A stretch of DNA of 64,000 bases from an uncultured Corynebacterium sp. (GCF_902489365.1 NZ_CABTZR010000002.1:1-64000); one strand, 5' to 3'. Positions 1 to 8,844 are shown, counted from the stretch's first letter. Made by a program: numbers and translations. The notes: generated by a model from the letters alone, not told the origin.

Positions 1-112
1 CTATCACAGACCTAGGACTATCCGGTGTTGATTTCATCGATCGGGCTGTTGGAACCGATTCAAAATCAAGATCACCGCATTATCCCAGGCTGCCCCGGAA
101 ATCCGTACCGGT

Positions 113-307
113 TTATCCACACGAAATGTCCCTTAAGCCGGTAATGGGATTGTCAAAGACTTTCCGATCACGCAGGACTTCACGCTTTAAGGTGGCGTTA
201 AAAGATTCTGCCAGGGCATTATCGGCACTCGTTCCCACTGCTCCCATGGATTGGCGCACGCCAAGCTGGGCGCAGTGATCTTGAAATGCTTGGGGGCCAA
301 GGCCCAT
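113..307 (-). pseudogene. IS3-family transposase (OrfB) internal fragment
   Basis: About 50 codons of an IS3-type integrase core remain. The stretch HCAQLGVRQSMGAVGTSADN and the following ALAESFNATLKREVL are typical of the region around the last catalytic Glu of the DDE domain. The match stops near residue DNPITG, after which the frame runs into unrelated sequence and a stop. Both ends of the transposase are missing, so it cannot act. Its upstream end is joined at about position 300 to a fragment of a different transposase, giving a chimeric scar. I see nothing recognisable in positions 1-112. Confidence 0.75.
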
Positions 308-569
308 AATCCAAGCCTTGCTCCATCAACTCCTGCCTGGCGTGGACGACTGCGATTTTATCGGCCTCGTCAAATTTCTTAATCGGATTCTTCGGGGCAG
401 TCGAATCAGGCACAATACCTGCGCGACCCTTCTGCGCTATCCGGCTTTTGATGTTGTGGTACGTCTGCCGCGAGATTTCTAATTCTTTGCAAAACTGTGT
501 GACCGTCTTGCCGTCACGAACGGGATCGAAATCTGCGACCTTTCTACGCTTATGCAATGGAATAGCCAT
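300..569 (-). pseudogene. IS481-like transposase, N-terminal fragment
   Basis: The protein starts at 569 with a basic leader, then a helix-turn-helix region (TVTQFCKELEISRQTYHNIK) and a second conserved stretch ending ELMEQGLDYGP, as in corynebacterial IS481-type transposases. About 90 codons are recognisable. The sequence then changes into the IS3 fragment in another frame at about position 300, so the DDE catalytic domain is gone. Just upstream lie two copies of a TGTCTAG-starting end sequence, consistent with this family's termini. The call as IS481 rather than a neighbouring family is from memory of such proteins. Confidence 0.7.
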
Positions 570-591
570 CCGGCTATTCCACCGCCGTGGA

Positions 592-661
592 CGTCCAAAA
601 AGCCACTAGACATCCCGTCCAAAACATCCTGGACTCCATGTCCAAAAAGTCGCTAGACATC
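592..661 (-). repeat. Two direct copies of an IS481-like terminal sequence
   Basis: Two near-identical 23-bp words occur at 592-614 and 639-661. Read on the minus strand each is GATGTCTAGYGRCTTTTTGG followed by AC. They lie 47 bp apart, immediately upstream of the transposase fragment that starts at 569. The TGTCTAG start fits an IS481-type end. Two copies in a row suggest either nested insertions or an element with a doubled end. Confidence 0.55.
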
Positions 662-914
662 ACACGACTAGGACTTCACTAACACCGTCTACGCCCATTC
701 ACCTGGCATATAAGCCGACAAATCTAGCCCCAATGACACGCCGAGCCAGACACACATTTTGATCCTTAATCCTGTCGCTGAGGTTAGGCCCAATAACAGC
801 GTGTCCATGACCATTTCCGATAACCTTGTTGCGGTATCGTCGTATTAAGACATTGAAAACACGATCTAAGTACGATTCGCCCCCGTAGCGGCAAACAGTA
901 GAAAGACTTCTCGG

Positions 915-2123
915 ATGGCATTCATAGGCACCACCCGCTTTAGCATTTACGATCCCAGTTCCCTTGTATGGAAATCAACCTCTGGCTTTAGCTCATCTAA
1001 AGAGTATCTAGACTATCTATATGCCCCTGAACGACTAGAGCCACGACTTCGAATCTTAACTAAGTTCAGCATGCCGCTAATTGCTGCTGCAGCCGAGAAG
1101 CATCCAATTCGCCATCTCATTCGGTACTCAACCGAGATGCCTAAGAAATACATTGAACAGCTCACGGAACTATCTAACCAACATGACTTTATAGTCCTTG
1201 AGCCCCACACCGAAGGAAAGAGCAGCCTAAATCCTTATAAGATCGGCGAGGAACTATCCGGAGGATCCAAAACATATGGAATCTACCGACTTGATGACGA
1301 CGACCTTCTAACATCGGATTTTTTCGATCAAACCGTACGATACGTATCGCCCGCGTTTGCCGGAATGAAGGTATCACTCGCCTCAGGGATTACGGGTCTT
1401 TACGACGGCGAGAAATTCAGCACTTTTCGATACTGCTACCGACCGAAAATAGCGATTGGTTTACTCGGAATTTACACTACGGATAGTACCGGTAAATTCA
1501 TCTCACCGCCAGACTCACCCCACCACATCGCAGATAGATTCGGTTCGGTCATCTTGAACTCCGAGCGCCCATCGTACTTCTGGACCCGTCACGTGGGACA
1601 AGACACAACATTCGACGCGACGGATAAGACCTCGGAAATTATCCAAGAGCTCAACACTTTTGAACCACTGTCTCCGTCCTGCGATGTCGAAGAACTTTTT
1701 CCATCAATGCAAGGAGCAATCAAAACTCGAGGATGTAAAGAGCGTTTGGAAGGAAATACATCTATTAATTCGGGAGATTTCGTCAAGGTTTCTCCAGTTA
1801 AAGGACATTTCACACTCCGTATCGACGCTACATTTGACAAAGAGGTTGGACCGAATTCAGCGCTTCTTAAGTTCAGGGTTAAGGATACAGTTAACGATAA
1901 ACTTTTGAACCCTAGTGAAACCGCGGTCCCAGGCTTGTCCGTATCGCACTATCATTCAATAGGCTATTTCCTTTACCTTAAGACCAGGGAGGGGCGGACT
2001 ACACAGGAAATCAATATTAACCTTCCCAACGGTCTCGCAATCGAAGAGATTGGTATTCAACCTTTCGGCATCAAAGCGCGCCCTCTCGAACTGCATTCAC
2101 TTGAAATCATTACCGACGACTAA
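915..2123 (+). CDS. Putative rhamnosyl transferase-like glycosyltransferase
   Basis: This 402-residue protein resembles the 'putative rhamnosyl transferase' family. It opens with TRFSIYDPSSLVW, has RLEPRLRILTKFSMPLI near residue 40-60, a segment STEMPKKYIEQLTEL near 90-105, and the acidic YRLDDDDLLTSDFF motif near 125-140, a likely metal/nucleotide-sugar site. It would add a sugar to a surface glycan from a nucleotide-sugar donor; no signal peptide is seen, so it should act in the cytoplasm. Its DNA is visibly AT-richer than the housekeeping genes nearby and sits beside IS remnants, which suggests horizontal acquisition. A second glycosyltransferase follows 530 bp downstream. Substrate is unknown. 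Confidence 0.6.
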   Translation: MAFIGTTRFSIYDPSSLVWKSTSGFSSSKEYLDYLYAPERLEPRLRILTKFSMPLIAAAAEKHPIRHLIRYSTEMPKKYIEQLTELSNQHDFIVLEPHTEGKSSLNPYKIGEELSGGSKTYGIYRLDDDDLLTSDFFDQTVRYVSPAFAGMKVSLASGITGLYDGEKFSTFRYCYRPKIAIGLLGIYTTDSTGKFISPPDSPHHIADRFGSVILNSERPSYFWTRHVGQDTTFDATDKTSEIIQELNTFEPLSPSCDVEELFPSMQGAIKTRGCKERLEGNTSINSGDFVKVSPVKGHFTLRIDATFDKEVGPNSALLKFRVKDTVNDKLLNPSETAVPGLSVSHYHSIGYFLYLKTREGRTTQEININLPNGLAIEEIGIQPFGIKARPLELHSLEIITDD

Positions 2124-2653
2124 GGGGAGGGTAAACAATCTCCCATTTTCACCTCTTAGCTTTGGAAGACCACTCGACGCCACAATTTCGAGAATCCAAA
2201 TTGCGAAGCTTGAAAAAGCTAAATCACAAGCCTCATTATTTGCTTTGCTATCCTGGGAGTCACTATCGGAGATGTAATGAGCGCCTCTTCCCTTTCTTCT
2301 ACGCTTTCACACCGAAGATTATTACGCTGCGCCAACGCGACTGCTTTCCACTTAAGGGCTACAAAGCTCACCCAAAGGTTCGTGATGCTCCGACCAGGTT
2401 TTCTAGCCTCGGCGCTTCAACTGCACGGCTGACGACAATGACTACTATTTTGTGTTTACGATCTGACTATGGCCTATCCGACTTATTCACAGATGACACA
2501 TCCAAGCCATCGCCCCCTCGGCATAGCTCGGAAACAGCTTCCCTTAGGAATATCCGTAAACTAGAATGTCAACAAAACGAAGCAGAAATACTACCCCATC
2601 CTCGTAAATAGTTCTACAAAAGCCAGTATAAAAATTAGGACACTCGAAAAACA
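2124..2653 (+). other. AT-rich gap between two glycosyltransferases, no convincing gene
   Basis: This 530-bp stretch has open frames (for example 2162-2611 and a 51-codon frame at 2278-2433 with GGAG six bases before its ATG), but their translations show no domain, no signal peptide and no family resemblance. It probably holds the promoter of the downstream glycosyltransferase or the remains of a lost gene. I see no hairpin worth calling. Confidence 0.4.
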
Positions 2654-3913
2654 ATGAACGATACCACTCTGACAGCACTTGAGACGGTTCAACTTCCCAT
2701 TTCAACGATCGAAAAAGAATCTCGCGATACTTTTATAGAATCGCTCCTTCATATTGCCACTGAGCATTCTCCAAATTTGGCATTTTCGAGCCTTGACTCA
2801 GCATTTGAGAAGAACTTGGAGCCCGCGCTTGCAGCCGTAGCCACAGACAAGCTGGCAAGAAAAACAGGTTTGTACCAGCAGGGAAGCGAGTTACTCAAGA
2901 GGATATTTGAAAAAAACCAGTCCGATACTTATGTAGCTTATTTTTACGGTTCTTGTCTCTTTGCCAATGGCCAATTCAATGAATTATCTTTGCTAGCATC
3001 CCACACGAGACAGCTTTGCCTCAGCAGTCCTGTTCCTGAAGTGACCAGAAGCAGGTGGGGAACACTTTTACTTGAGGCCGGTATTTTCTCCGAGGCGGAC
3101 TACTTCATTTCAAGCTTAAGTCCTTCAAAGGTACAACAAACCCTACAGAACAGACTTAACTCATTTTCTTTGTTTAACAGGGGTTCAAGTCTCCCTGTTT
3201 TTATTCTTAATCTCCGGAAAGACGCTAGAAAAAAGCATATTTCCAGTACCACACTGACTAGTGGCGGCTACCAGAATTTTAACTTCGTTCCAGCGGTTGA
3301 GGCAGCCTACCTACCTGAAATTGTTCTAGATCGCACATTGGCCGAACCTGACGTACTGAAAAAATTCGGAAGAGGGGCGATAGGGTGCTGGCTAAGCCAC
3401 ATGCTCGCTTGGGAACACGCTAGTAAAAGCACTGCACCGTGGGTGCTAGTATTAGAAGATGATGCGATTCCGGAGTTCCACGCTTCAGCACTAGAACAGC
3501 TTCTAGAGAACCTGAGTCATTGCGACCAAGATTATAACTTTGTATGGCTCAATGAGAGAATGTCCGGCAAATCGCAGGGCATCTCTGACCAGCTAAAGCC
3601 AGTTCCTGTAGATCCTTGGGAACTTTTATCCTTGTGGAGTGATAAACGCACTGCCATTGGTGCCGACGCCTACATGCTAACCCCAAACGCGGCTCGTCGT
3701 CTACTCGACCACGCCAACAAGGTCGGTATCTGCGGGCATGTCGACGGGTTCTTGACAGCTTGGACTATGGAACAAAAGAAGGCCCCAGTTAACCGTATAC
3801 AGCGTTTAATCGTTGACTTTCAAATAAATTTTGGCTTTTGTCCGGAAATAAAATCCACTGCACTGAGTGTACCTCTTTTCAAAGAACAAAATTTCGGGTT
3901 CTCATCGCGATAA
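2654..3913 (+). CDS. Glycosyltransferase family 25 protein
   Basis: The C-terminal half (about residues 180-400) is a GT25 (LPS-type) domain. It starts PVFILNLRKDARKKH, then has GAIGCWLSHMLAWEHA followed by WVLVLEDDAIPEF, the hallmark acidic motif, and later AIGADAYMLTPNAARRLLDH. The N-terminal 180 residues are helical and look like a divergent tetratricopeptide-like region (TGLYQQGSELLKRIFEKN). Family members move a hexose onto glycans or proteins in the cytoplasm. The gene is AT-rich like its neighbour and lies between IS debris and wecB, so the two transferases probably form a recently gained surface-glycan module. Acceptor and donor cannot be told from sequence. Confidence 0.75.
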   Translation: MNDTTLTALETVQLPISTIEKESRDTFIESLLHIATEHSPNLAFSSLDSAFEKNLEPALAAVATDKLARKTGLYQQGSELLKRIFEKNQSDTYVAYFYGSCLFANGQFNELSLLASHTRQLCLSSPVPEVTRSRWGTLLLEAGIFSEADYFISSLSPSKVQQTLQNRLNSFSLFNRGSSLPVFILNLRKDARKKHISSTTLTSGGYQNFNFVPAVEAAYLPEIVLDRTLAEPDVLKKFGRGAIGCWLSHMLAWEHASKSTAPWVLVLEDDAIPEFHASALEQLLENLSHCDQDYNFVWLNERMSGKSQGISDQLKPVPVDPWELLSLWSDKRTAIGADAYMLTPNAARRLLDHANKVGICGHVDGFLTAWTMEQKKAPVNRIQRLIVDFQINFGFCPEIKSTALSVPLFKEQNFGFSSR

Positions 3914-3990
3914 TCCTCGTATTTTCTTCTGAAAGTACATCTCTTTCCTTTCTCATAGCACTGCCCTCTTAAAGCTACATACTCTGGTAA

Positions 3991-4650
3991 TCACTTCACC
4001 ACGTGCACATCTACCCCACCAAATAGGCTGAAGCAGTTCACCACTACTTCAGGAGCGCTGGCCGGCAGGTCTGCGGGGTCGACGGCACCGCCCTCGACCT
4101 TGAGGTCATGGCCGCCAAAGAGGCCGACGCCGTTGACACGAACGCGGAATCCTTCCGGGACCCACACGTCGACGCCGCCGAATACCCCGACCGCTTGGAT
4201 TGTCGTGACGTGTTCTTTGAGGGAGGCGCCGCGAAGGTCTACATCGGTGCCGCCGAAGATTCCCATCGTGGTGTGATGAGCGGCGATGGGAATGCCGCGC
4301 ACAGTGCTACCGCCAAAGATACCGAGAGAAAGCCCCTGCGCGCCGTGTACCGAGGGTTCCACTTGGGCCAGGGCCCGGTCAACGACGGTGGATGTTTCGC
4401 GATTGGTGGTGTTGACCGCCTGCGAGGTTTGACGCGCTATCTGGTGGCTACCAAAGAGAACTTTTTCTGGGGCCTCAACTAGATCCCCTACGAGGTCGAG
4501 CAGCTCACCGCGCGTCGTGGCATCGGCGCAGTGGCTGGAGCGCTCCTCGAATTCGGCAACGCTGAGCTGGCCTACCGACATCGCATCCGCCAACACCTGT
4601 GAAGCGGTGGTGCGCTCAGAGTTCGTGCATTTGATGTCTCGTGATTCCAT
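3991..4650 (-). CDS. DUF1707 and LiaF-like domain protein
   Basis: The first 60 residues are a DUF1707 (SHOCT-like) domain: CTNSERTTASQVLADAMSVG then LSVAEFEERSSHCADATTRG. After a linker the C-terminal half (about 105-219) is built from repeated glycine turns, SLGIFGG, TMGIFGG, AVGVFGG, GVGLFGG and SLFGG, as in the beta-helical 'cell wall-active antibiotics response' domain of LiaF. There is no membrane segment. Such proteins are common in actinobacteria and their role is not established; the LiaF-like part hints at envelope-stress sensing. A 12-bp hairpin separates it from the upstream wecB, so it probably has its own promoter. Confidence 0.8.
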   Translation of the reverse strand: MESRDIKCTNSERTTASQVLADAMSVGQLSVAEFEERSSHCADATTRGELLDLVGDLVEAPEKVLFGSHQIARQTSQAVNTTNRETSTVVDRALAQVEPSVHGAQGLSLGIFGGSTVRGIPIAAHHTTMGIFGGTDVDLRGASLKEHVTTIQAVGVFGGVDVWVPEGFRVRVNGVGLFGGHDLKVEGGAVDPADLPASAPEVVVNCFSLFGGVDVHVVK

Positions 4651-4678
4651 GTCTTGATTTTACGTGGAAACACGCATT

Positions 4679-4717
4679 TAAGCGCGGCGAAAGGTTCTGA
4701 ACACATCGCCGCGCTTA
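4679..4717 (-). terminator. Hairpin downstream of wecB
   Basis: A perfect 12-bp inverted repeat, TAAGCGCGGCGA at 4679-4690 and its complement at 4706-4717, with a 15-base loop. It lies 22 bp after the wecB stop, before the next gene on the same strand. There is no clear T run, as is common for actinobacterial terminators. Confidence 0.55.
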
Positions 4718-4739
4718 TTCGTTGGTTCCTGGGTTCTTG

Positions 4740-5897
4740 TTAGGACTCAATCTCGGGAGCGAAATCGGGCAGGCGCTCGCCTATTCCAAGGAGCTCAGCG
4801 ATAGCTGCCACAGCTCGCTCAGCAGCCTTGCCATCGCCATAGGGGTTGACGGCGTTGGCCATTGCCTCGTAAGCGGCGGAGTCGTCGAGAAGCAGCTTGG
4901 CCTCCGCCACGATAAGGCTACGGTTGGTGCCCACAAGCTTCACGGTGCCGGCCACAACGGCTTCGGGGCGTTCGGTGTTCTGGCGCATGACCAAAACCGG
5001 CTTTCCTAGGGCTGGCGCTTCTTCCTGGACTCCACCGGAGTCGGTGAGGATAATCGTTGCACGGTCTAGAAGCTTGGTGAACTGGTCATAGGGCAGCGGA
5101 TCCGTGATGATGACGTTGGGCAAAGACTCAACCTCCGGGAGCACGGCGCCACGGACCTTGGGGTTGAGGTGCAGGGGTAGCACAAAGTGAATGTCCGGGT
5201 AGGCCTCTGCCAAATCCTTGACCGCTCCGCCAATTTCCTTCATGGCTTCCAGGTTCTCGCGACGGTGGGTGGTGACCACAACAAGGCGCTTGGCTGACTG
5301 AGCCGCTTCCTGGACGGCGGGGTCTTCAAACTCGGTATCCCAGCTTGCAGCCTCCAGCAAAGCGTCGATGACGGTGTTGCCGGTGACCGCGATGTCCTTG
5401 GAGCGCACGTTCTCGCGGCGCAGGTTCTCCATCGAACCTGCCGTGGGAGCAAGGTGCAGTTCCGCGACCTGGCCAATGAGCTTGCGGTTGGCTTCTTCCG
5501 GGAAGGGAGAGTGAATGTCGCCGGTACGCAAGCCCGCCTCTAGGTGGACGATTTTCACCCCACGATGGAAACCCGCCAGTGCTGCGGCCATAGCCGTGGA
5601 AGTATCTCCCTGGGAGATGATGACGTCAGGCTGTTCGGCATCGATAATCGCATCCAGCCCCATGAGCGCGCGGGAGACAATCTCATTGAGTCCCTGGCCC
5701 GGCTTCATCAAGTGCAGGTCCAGCTTGGGCTCAATCCCAAACATGGTGTTGACCTGCTCTAGCATTTCCTTATGCTGACCGGTGGAGACTGCAACCGATT
5801 CGAAGCGCTGGTCCTTCTCCAAGGCCTTAATGACTGGGGCTACCTTGATTGCCTCGGGGCGGGTGCCATACACGGTCATAATCTTCGGCTTAGACAT
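4740..5897 (-). CDS. wecB: UDP-N-acetylglucosamine 2-epimerase (non-hydrolysing)
   Basis: At 385 residues this is full length for the WecB/MnaA family, which interconverts UDP-GlcNAc and UDP-ManNAc in the cytoplasm. It begins KIMTVYGTRPEAIKVAPVIK, contains QGDTSTAMAAALAGFHRG and VHLEAGLRTGDIHSPFPEE (about residues 95-135, including the catalytic-region acidic and His residues), THRRENLE near 210, and the UDP-binding DSGGVQEEAPALGKPVLVMR near 285-305. The start at 5897 is preceded by GAAGGAAATTA, a good ribosome-binding site. UDP-ManNAc feeds cell-wall linkage units and capsules, which fits the two glycosyltransferases to the left. It stands alone on its strand. Confidence 0.93.
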   Translation of the reverse strand: MSKPKIMTVYGTRPEAIKVAPVIKALEKDQRFESVAVSTGQHKEMLEQVNTMFGIEPKLDLHLMKPGQGLNEIVSRALMGLDAIIDAEQPDVIISQGDTSTAMAAALAGFHRGVKIVHLEAGLRTGDIHSPFPEEANRKLIGQVAELHLAPTAGSMENLRRENVRSKDIAVTGNTVIDALLEAASWDTEFEDPAVQEAAQSAKRLVVVTTHRRENLEAMKEIGGAVKDLAEAYPDIHFVLPLHLNPKVRGAVLPEVESLPNVIITDPLPYDQFTKLLDRATIILTDSGGVQEEAPALGKPVLVMRQNTERPEAVVAGTVKLVGTNRSLIVAEAKLLLDDSAAYEAMANAVNPYGDGKAAERAVAAIAELLGIGERLPDFAPEIES

Positions 5898-6397
5898 TAA
5901 TTTCCTTCGTTTACTACCGGGAGAGAATCTCCATCAGAGTTTACCGTGATTGTGTCACGTGCACATGGCCCGGCGATAACGGAGAGTCGAACATCAGTCC
6001 TGTGAACGAGCAGTCGCTAGTCCTGTGAGCGCTAGTCTTCGCTCACTGTGACTTCCCGCGGCTCTTCGAATACAGCCACGCGCGGCTCAGCTGCCGCCAC
6101 GCTGGCTGTTAATAGCGCTGACATCGCCACGGCCGCCGAGGCCGCGTGCGTACGCTTCGAACTCTCCACAGATCTTAAGTTAACCGAAGCGAATGGTGTT
6201 TGGGAAGAGTTCGCACCATATACATTCGTCGAATTCTATTTACTCCATTCGCTGCCCTCCTGCGCTCCACGGCTGCACTGCCCACCACGCCAGCGGACTT
6301 GGGCAGGTAGGCTATTCATGAGAATTGCACGTTTCCCGTACGTTGTACGCAAACACTGGCTGTCGAGCCGGCTGAAGAAGGGGATGACTAGTTTCCA
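5898..6397. other. 500-bp intergenic region between wecB and a YtxH-like gene
   Basis: This gap holds the wecB promoter on one side and that of the downstream gene on the other. A frame at 6048-6401 is open but shows no domain and its second half reads as low-quality protein, so I do not call it. The ten-base word AGTCCTGTGA is repeated at 5996-6005 and 6019-6028, and an inverted repeat follows at 6025-6046. A weak promoter-like TTGGGC...TAGGCTATTC sits near 6298-6320. Confidence 0.4.
6025..6046. promoter_or_regulatory. Inverted repeat, possible operator
   Basis: GTGAGCG at 6025-6031 and its exact complement CGCTCAC at 6040-6046, with 8 bp between. It overlaps the second copy of the AGTCCTGTGA direct repeat. 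It resembles but does not match the TGTGA-N6-TCACA site of GlxR. Function is only guessed from the symmetry and the intergenic place. Confidence 0.3.
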
Positions 6398-6682
6398 ATG
6401 ATCCAATTTGTTGTGGGTGCTGCCGCCGGATACGTCTTTGGAACCAAGGCTGGGCGCAAGCGCTACCACCAAATTAAGGGCGCTTATGAAAAGGCCGTGA
6501 ACTCCCCCGCCACCAAGGCCGCGGTGCGCTCCGCGCGCAAGGCTGTGGCCAACCGCTTGGACCCAGAACCGCGCATGCGCGAGCTTAAGGATTACAACAA
6601 GGGGCGCCGCGGCAAGCGTGGCACCAAAGGTGCCACGGATGGGGTGCAGCCGGATCGGATTTACGAGCCGGACGAAGATTAA
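6398..6682 (+). CDS. Small YtxH-like conserved protein
   Basis: This 94-residue protein begins MIQFVVGAAAGYVFGTKAGR, a short glycine-rich hydrophobic segment of the YtxH type, followed by a basic helical part (KAAVRSARKAVANRL) and a charged tail. It is probably an inner-membrane-associated protein of unknown role. The ATG at 6398 has GAAGAAGGGGA about 12 bases upstream. It converges on dnaG, with a hairpin covering its stop codon. Such proteins are common beside dnaG in corynebacteria as far as I recall, but no function is known. Confidence 0.75.
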   Translation: MIQFVVGAAAGYVFGTKAGRKRYHQIKGAYEKAVNSPATKAAVRSARKAVANRLDPEPRMRELKDYNKGRRGKRGTKGATDGVQPDRIYEPDED

Positions 6683-6703
6683 CGCGCGACACAGCGCGCG
6701 TTA
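6680..6703. terminator. Bidirectional hairpin between ytxH-like gene and dnaG
   Basis: TAACGCGCG at 6680-6688 and its perfect complement at 6695-6703, loop ACACAG. The left arm starts with the TAA stop codon of the plus-strand gene and the structure lies 56 bp beyond the dnaG stop, so it can serve both converging genes. Confidence 0.6.
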
Positions 6704-6758
6704 ATGGGATGCACCGATGATGCGCATGCGCGTGGCTGCGGATTAGCGTGTGCGTCGG

Positions 6759-8687
6759 TTAGCGCACGCCGCGGAAGGCTCGGTCATTGAGCTCGCGGCG
6801 GGCCTGCTCAAGTGCGACGAGGTCGGCGAAGAGTGAGTTATAGGACTCTTCGTCGTCGGAGGGGCGCATGCGGCCCAGTTGGGCCTTGAGTTGGGCTACT
6901 TGGTCGCCCACGCGGGCTTCCTGGAGGCGCGAGAGCACGGAATCGGCGTAGGCCTCCAGGTCGGTATCGGGGTTGCCGGTCTCCCCCAGCTTGATAGGTT
7001 CCACGGCCAGTTCAGAGACAAAGTTGCGGGCCATCAGGTCCGGCATCTCCCCGGCCACGGCGGCGAGCCACTCCACGCCGGGCTGTTCGGCACCGGCAGT
7101 CACGCCGCCGAGGGTGGAGATAGCGCGGCGGATGGTGCGGTAGGCCTCGTTGGAGTAGGCATCCTCCGTGATTCCGTCGAAGTAGCTGCCGGCAATCTGC
7201 GGGTACTGCAGGGCCAGCTTGAGGGCCTCGCGCTGCGGCCATAGGTGCGGCTCACGTGGGCCGGGGATGTGCATGACGGGGGCGTTGGTTTGCGCCGGTG
7301 CAGAGGCGGTCTCCTCCAGGGAGGCAAAGCGCGGGCGCTGTTCCTTCTTGGGCTTGCGGGCCTCTTGGCGGACCTGCTGGAGTACTTCCTCCGGGTTGGG
7401 CCAGCCCACCCAGCCGGCTAGGCGGCGGGCGTATTCGCGCTGCAGAGGTTGGTCCCGGATCTGAGCCACGACGGGCACCGCGCGGCGCAGGGCTTGGAGG
7501 CGTCCTTCGGCGGAGTCGATGCTGAAGTCTGAGATAACAGAGCGGATGACGAACTCGAACATGGGGATGCGGTCCGCCACCAAGTCGCGCACCGCGGCGT
7601 CGCCGCGCTCTAAGCGCAGATCGCAGGGATCCATGCCATCGGGGGCCACGGAGACGAAGGACTGCCCGGTGAATTTCTGCTCGCCTTCAAAGGCGCGCAT
7701 GGCGGCCTTCTGACCGGCCTCATCACCGTCGAAGGTGTAGATGAGCTCGCCATGAAAGTAGGAATCATCCAACATGAGGCGGCGCAGCACCTGCAGGTGG
7801 TCTGCGCCGAAGGCGGTACCACAGGAGGCCACGGCAGTCTTTACGCCCGCGGCGTACATGGCCATGACATCCGTATAGCCCTCCACCACCACGGCCTGGT
7901 GTTGCTCCGCGATGTTGCGCTTGGCCAAATCCAGGCCGAAGAGCACCTTGGACTTGTGATAGAGCATGGTCTCGGGCGTGTTCATGTACTTGCCCAGCTT
8001 GTCATCGTCGAAAAGCTTGCGTGCGCCGAAGCCGATGACGTTGCCGGATAAGTCCTTGATCGGCCACAGCAGACGCCGGTGGAAGCGGTCGATGGGGCCG
8101 CGCTTGCCCATCTTGGAAATGCCGGCGGCTTCAAGCTCCTCGAAGGAAAAGCCCATGCGCAACAGGTGCTTGGTGGCGGTATCCCAGCCCTCCGGGGCGT
8201 AGCCACATTCAAACTCGTAGATAATTTCCTTGGAGAAGCCGCGGTCCAGGAGGAACTCACGTGCAGCGGCGGCCTGCGGGGTTTCCAGCTGCTGGCGGTA
8301 GAACTCGTGCGCGGCCTTGTTCGCGGCGATAAGCCGACGGCGCGTGCCGGGCTTCTCGTCGCGCGCACCGGTGGAGCCGCCTTGGTAGTTGATGTGGTAG
8401 CCAATCTTCTGGGCTACGGCCTCAACGGCCTCCGGGAAGGAGACTTGCTCCATCTCCATGAGGAAGCTGAAAACATCCCCGCCCTTGCCGGTGGAGAAGC
8501 AGTGATAGTAGCCGCGCTGCGGGCGCACGTGGAAGGATGGGGTCTTCTCGTCTTTGAAGGGGCTCAAGCCCTTCAAAGAGTCATAGCCAGCGGGTTTGAG
8601 CTGGACGTATTCGCCCACGATCTCATCAATAGGCGCGCGTTCACGGATAGCTTGGATATCGCTGTCCGGAATTCTGCCTCGTGCCAT
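6759..8687 (-). CDS. dnaG: DNA primase DnaG with a degenerate zinc finger
   Basis: This 642-residue primase makes RNA primers at the replication fork. The Toprim core is intact at about residues 265-345 (VVVEGYTDVMAMYAAGV and IYTFDGDEAGQKAAMRAF). The N-terminal zinc-binding region (about 38-66) is unusual: where most primases have CPFH...CFGCG, this one reads LSPFKDEKTPSFHV and later YYHCFSTGKGGDVF. Three of the four usual ligands (Cys, His, final Cys) are thus Ser, Lys and Thr. I recall that other corynebacteria share this, so the finger has probably been lost in the lineage and the fold kept. The C-terminal part should bind DnaB helicase. It lies next to dgt as in mycobacteria, but the RNase/barstar pair is inserted between them. 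Confidence 0.95.
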   Translation of the reverse strand: MARGRIPDSDIQAIRERAPIDEIVGEYVQLKPAGYDSLKGLSPFKDEKTPSFHVRPQRGYYHCFSTGKGGDVFSFLMEMEQVSFPEAVEAVAQKIGYHINYQGGSTGARDEKPGTRRRLIAANKAAHEFYRQQLETPQAAAAREFLLDRGFSKEIIYEFECGYAPEGWDTATKHLLRMGFSFEELEAAGISKMGKRGPIDRFHRRLLWPIKDLSGNVIGFGARKLFDDDKLGKYMNTPETMLYHKSKVLFGLDLAKRNIAEQHQAVVVEGYTDVMAMYAAGVKTAVASCGTAFGADHLQVLRRLMLDDSYFHGELIYTFDGDEAGQKAAMRAFEGEQKFTGQSFVSVAPDGMDPCDLRLERGDAAVRDLVADRIPMFEFVIRSVISDFSIDSAEGRLQALRRAVPVVAQIRDQPLQREYARRLAGWVGWPNPEEVLQQVRQEARKPKKEQRPRFASLEETASAPAQTNAPVMHIPGPREPHLWPQREALKLALQYPQIAGSYFDGITEDAYSNEAYRTIRRAISTLGGVTAGAEQPGVEWLAAVAGEMPDLMARNFVSELAVEPIKLGETGNPDTDLEAYADSVLSRLQEARVGDQVAQLKAQLGRMRPSDDEESYNSLFADLVALEQARRELNDRAFRGVR

Positions 8688-8844
8688 GCGTACAGACTAC
8701 CCCGCCCACGCAAGGTACAGGTACCCACGGCTGGGTGGGCTAGAGCTGCGAGTCCCACATCCTGGAAGAACCCATATGTGGGAATTGGGAAAAGAGCGCG
8801 GTCCTGATTTCTTTTTCTGCCCTGGCACCTGCAATGATGGGGCC

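Noticed and set aside
2162..2611. 149-codon open frame between the two glycosyltransferases
   Set aside because: No domain, no ribosome-binding site, low-quality composition, and other frames over the same bases are equally open; AT-rich gap sequence explains it.
5944..5958. GlxR (CRP-like) binding site
   Set aside because: GTGATTGTGTCAC has spacing 5 instead of 6 between half sites and lacks the outer T and A.
6048..6401. 117-codon open frame upstream of the YtxH-like gene
   Set aside because: It begins at a GTG without ribosome-binding site inside an inverted repeat, and its second half reads like non-coding promoter sequence.
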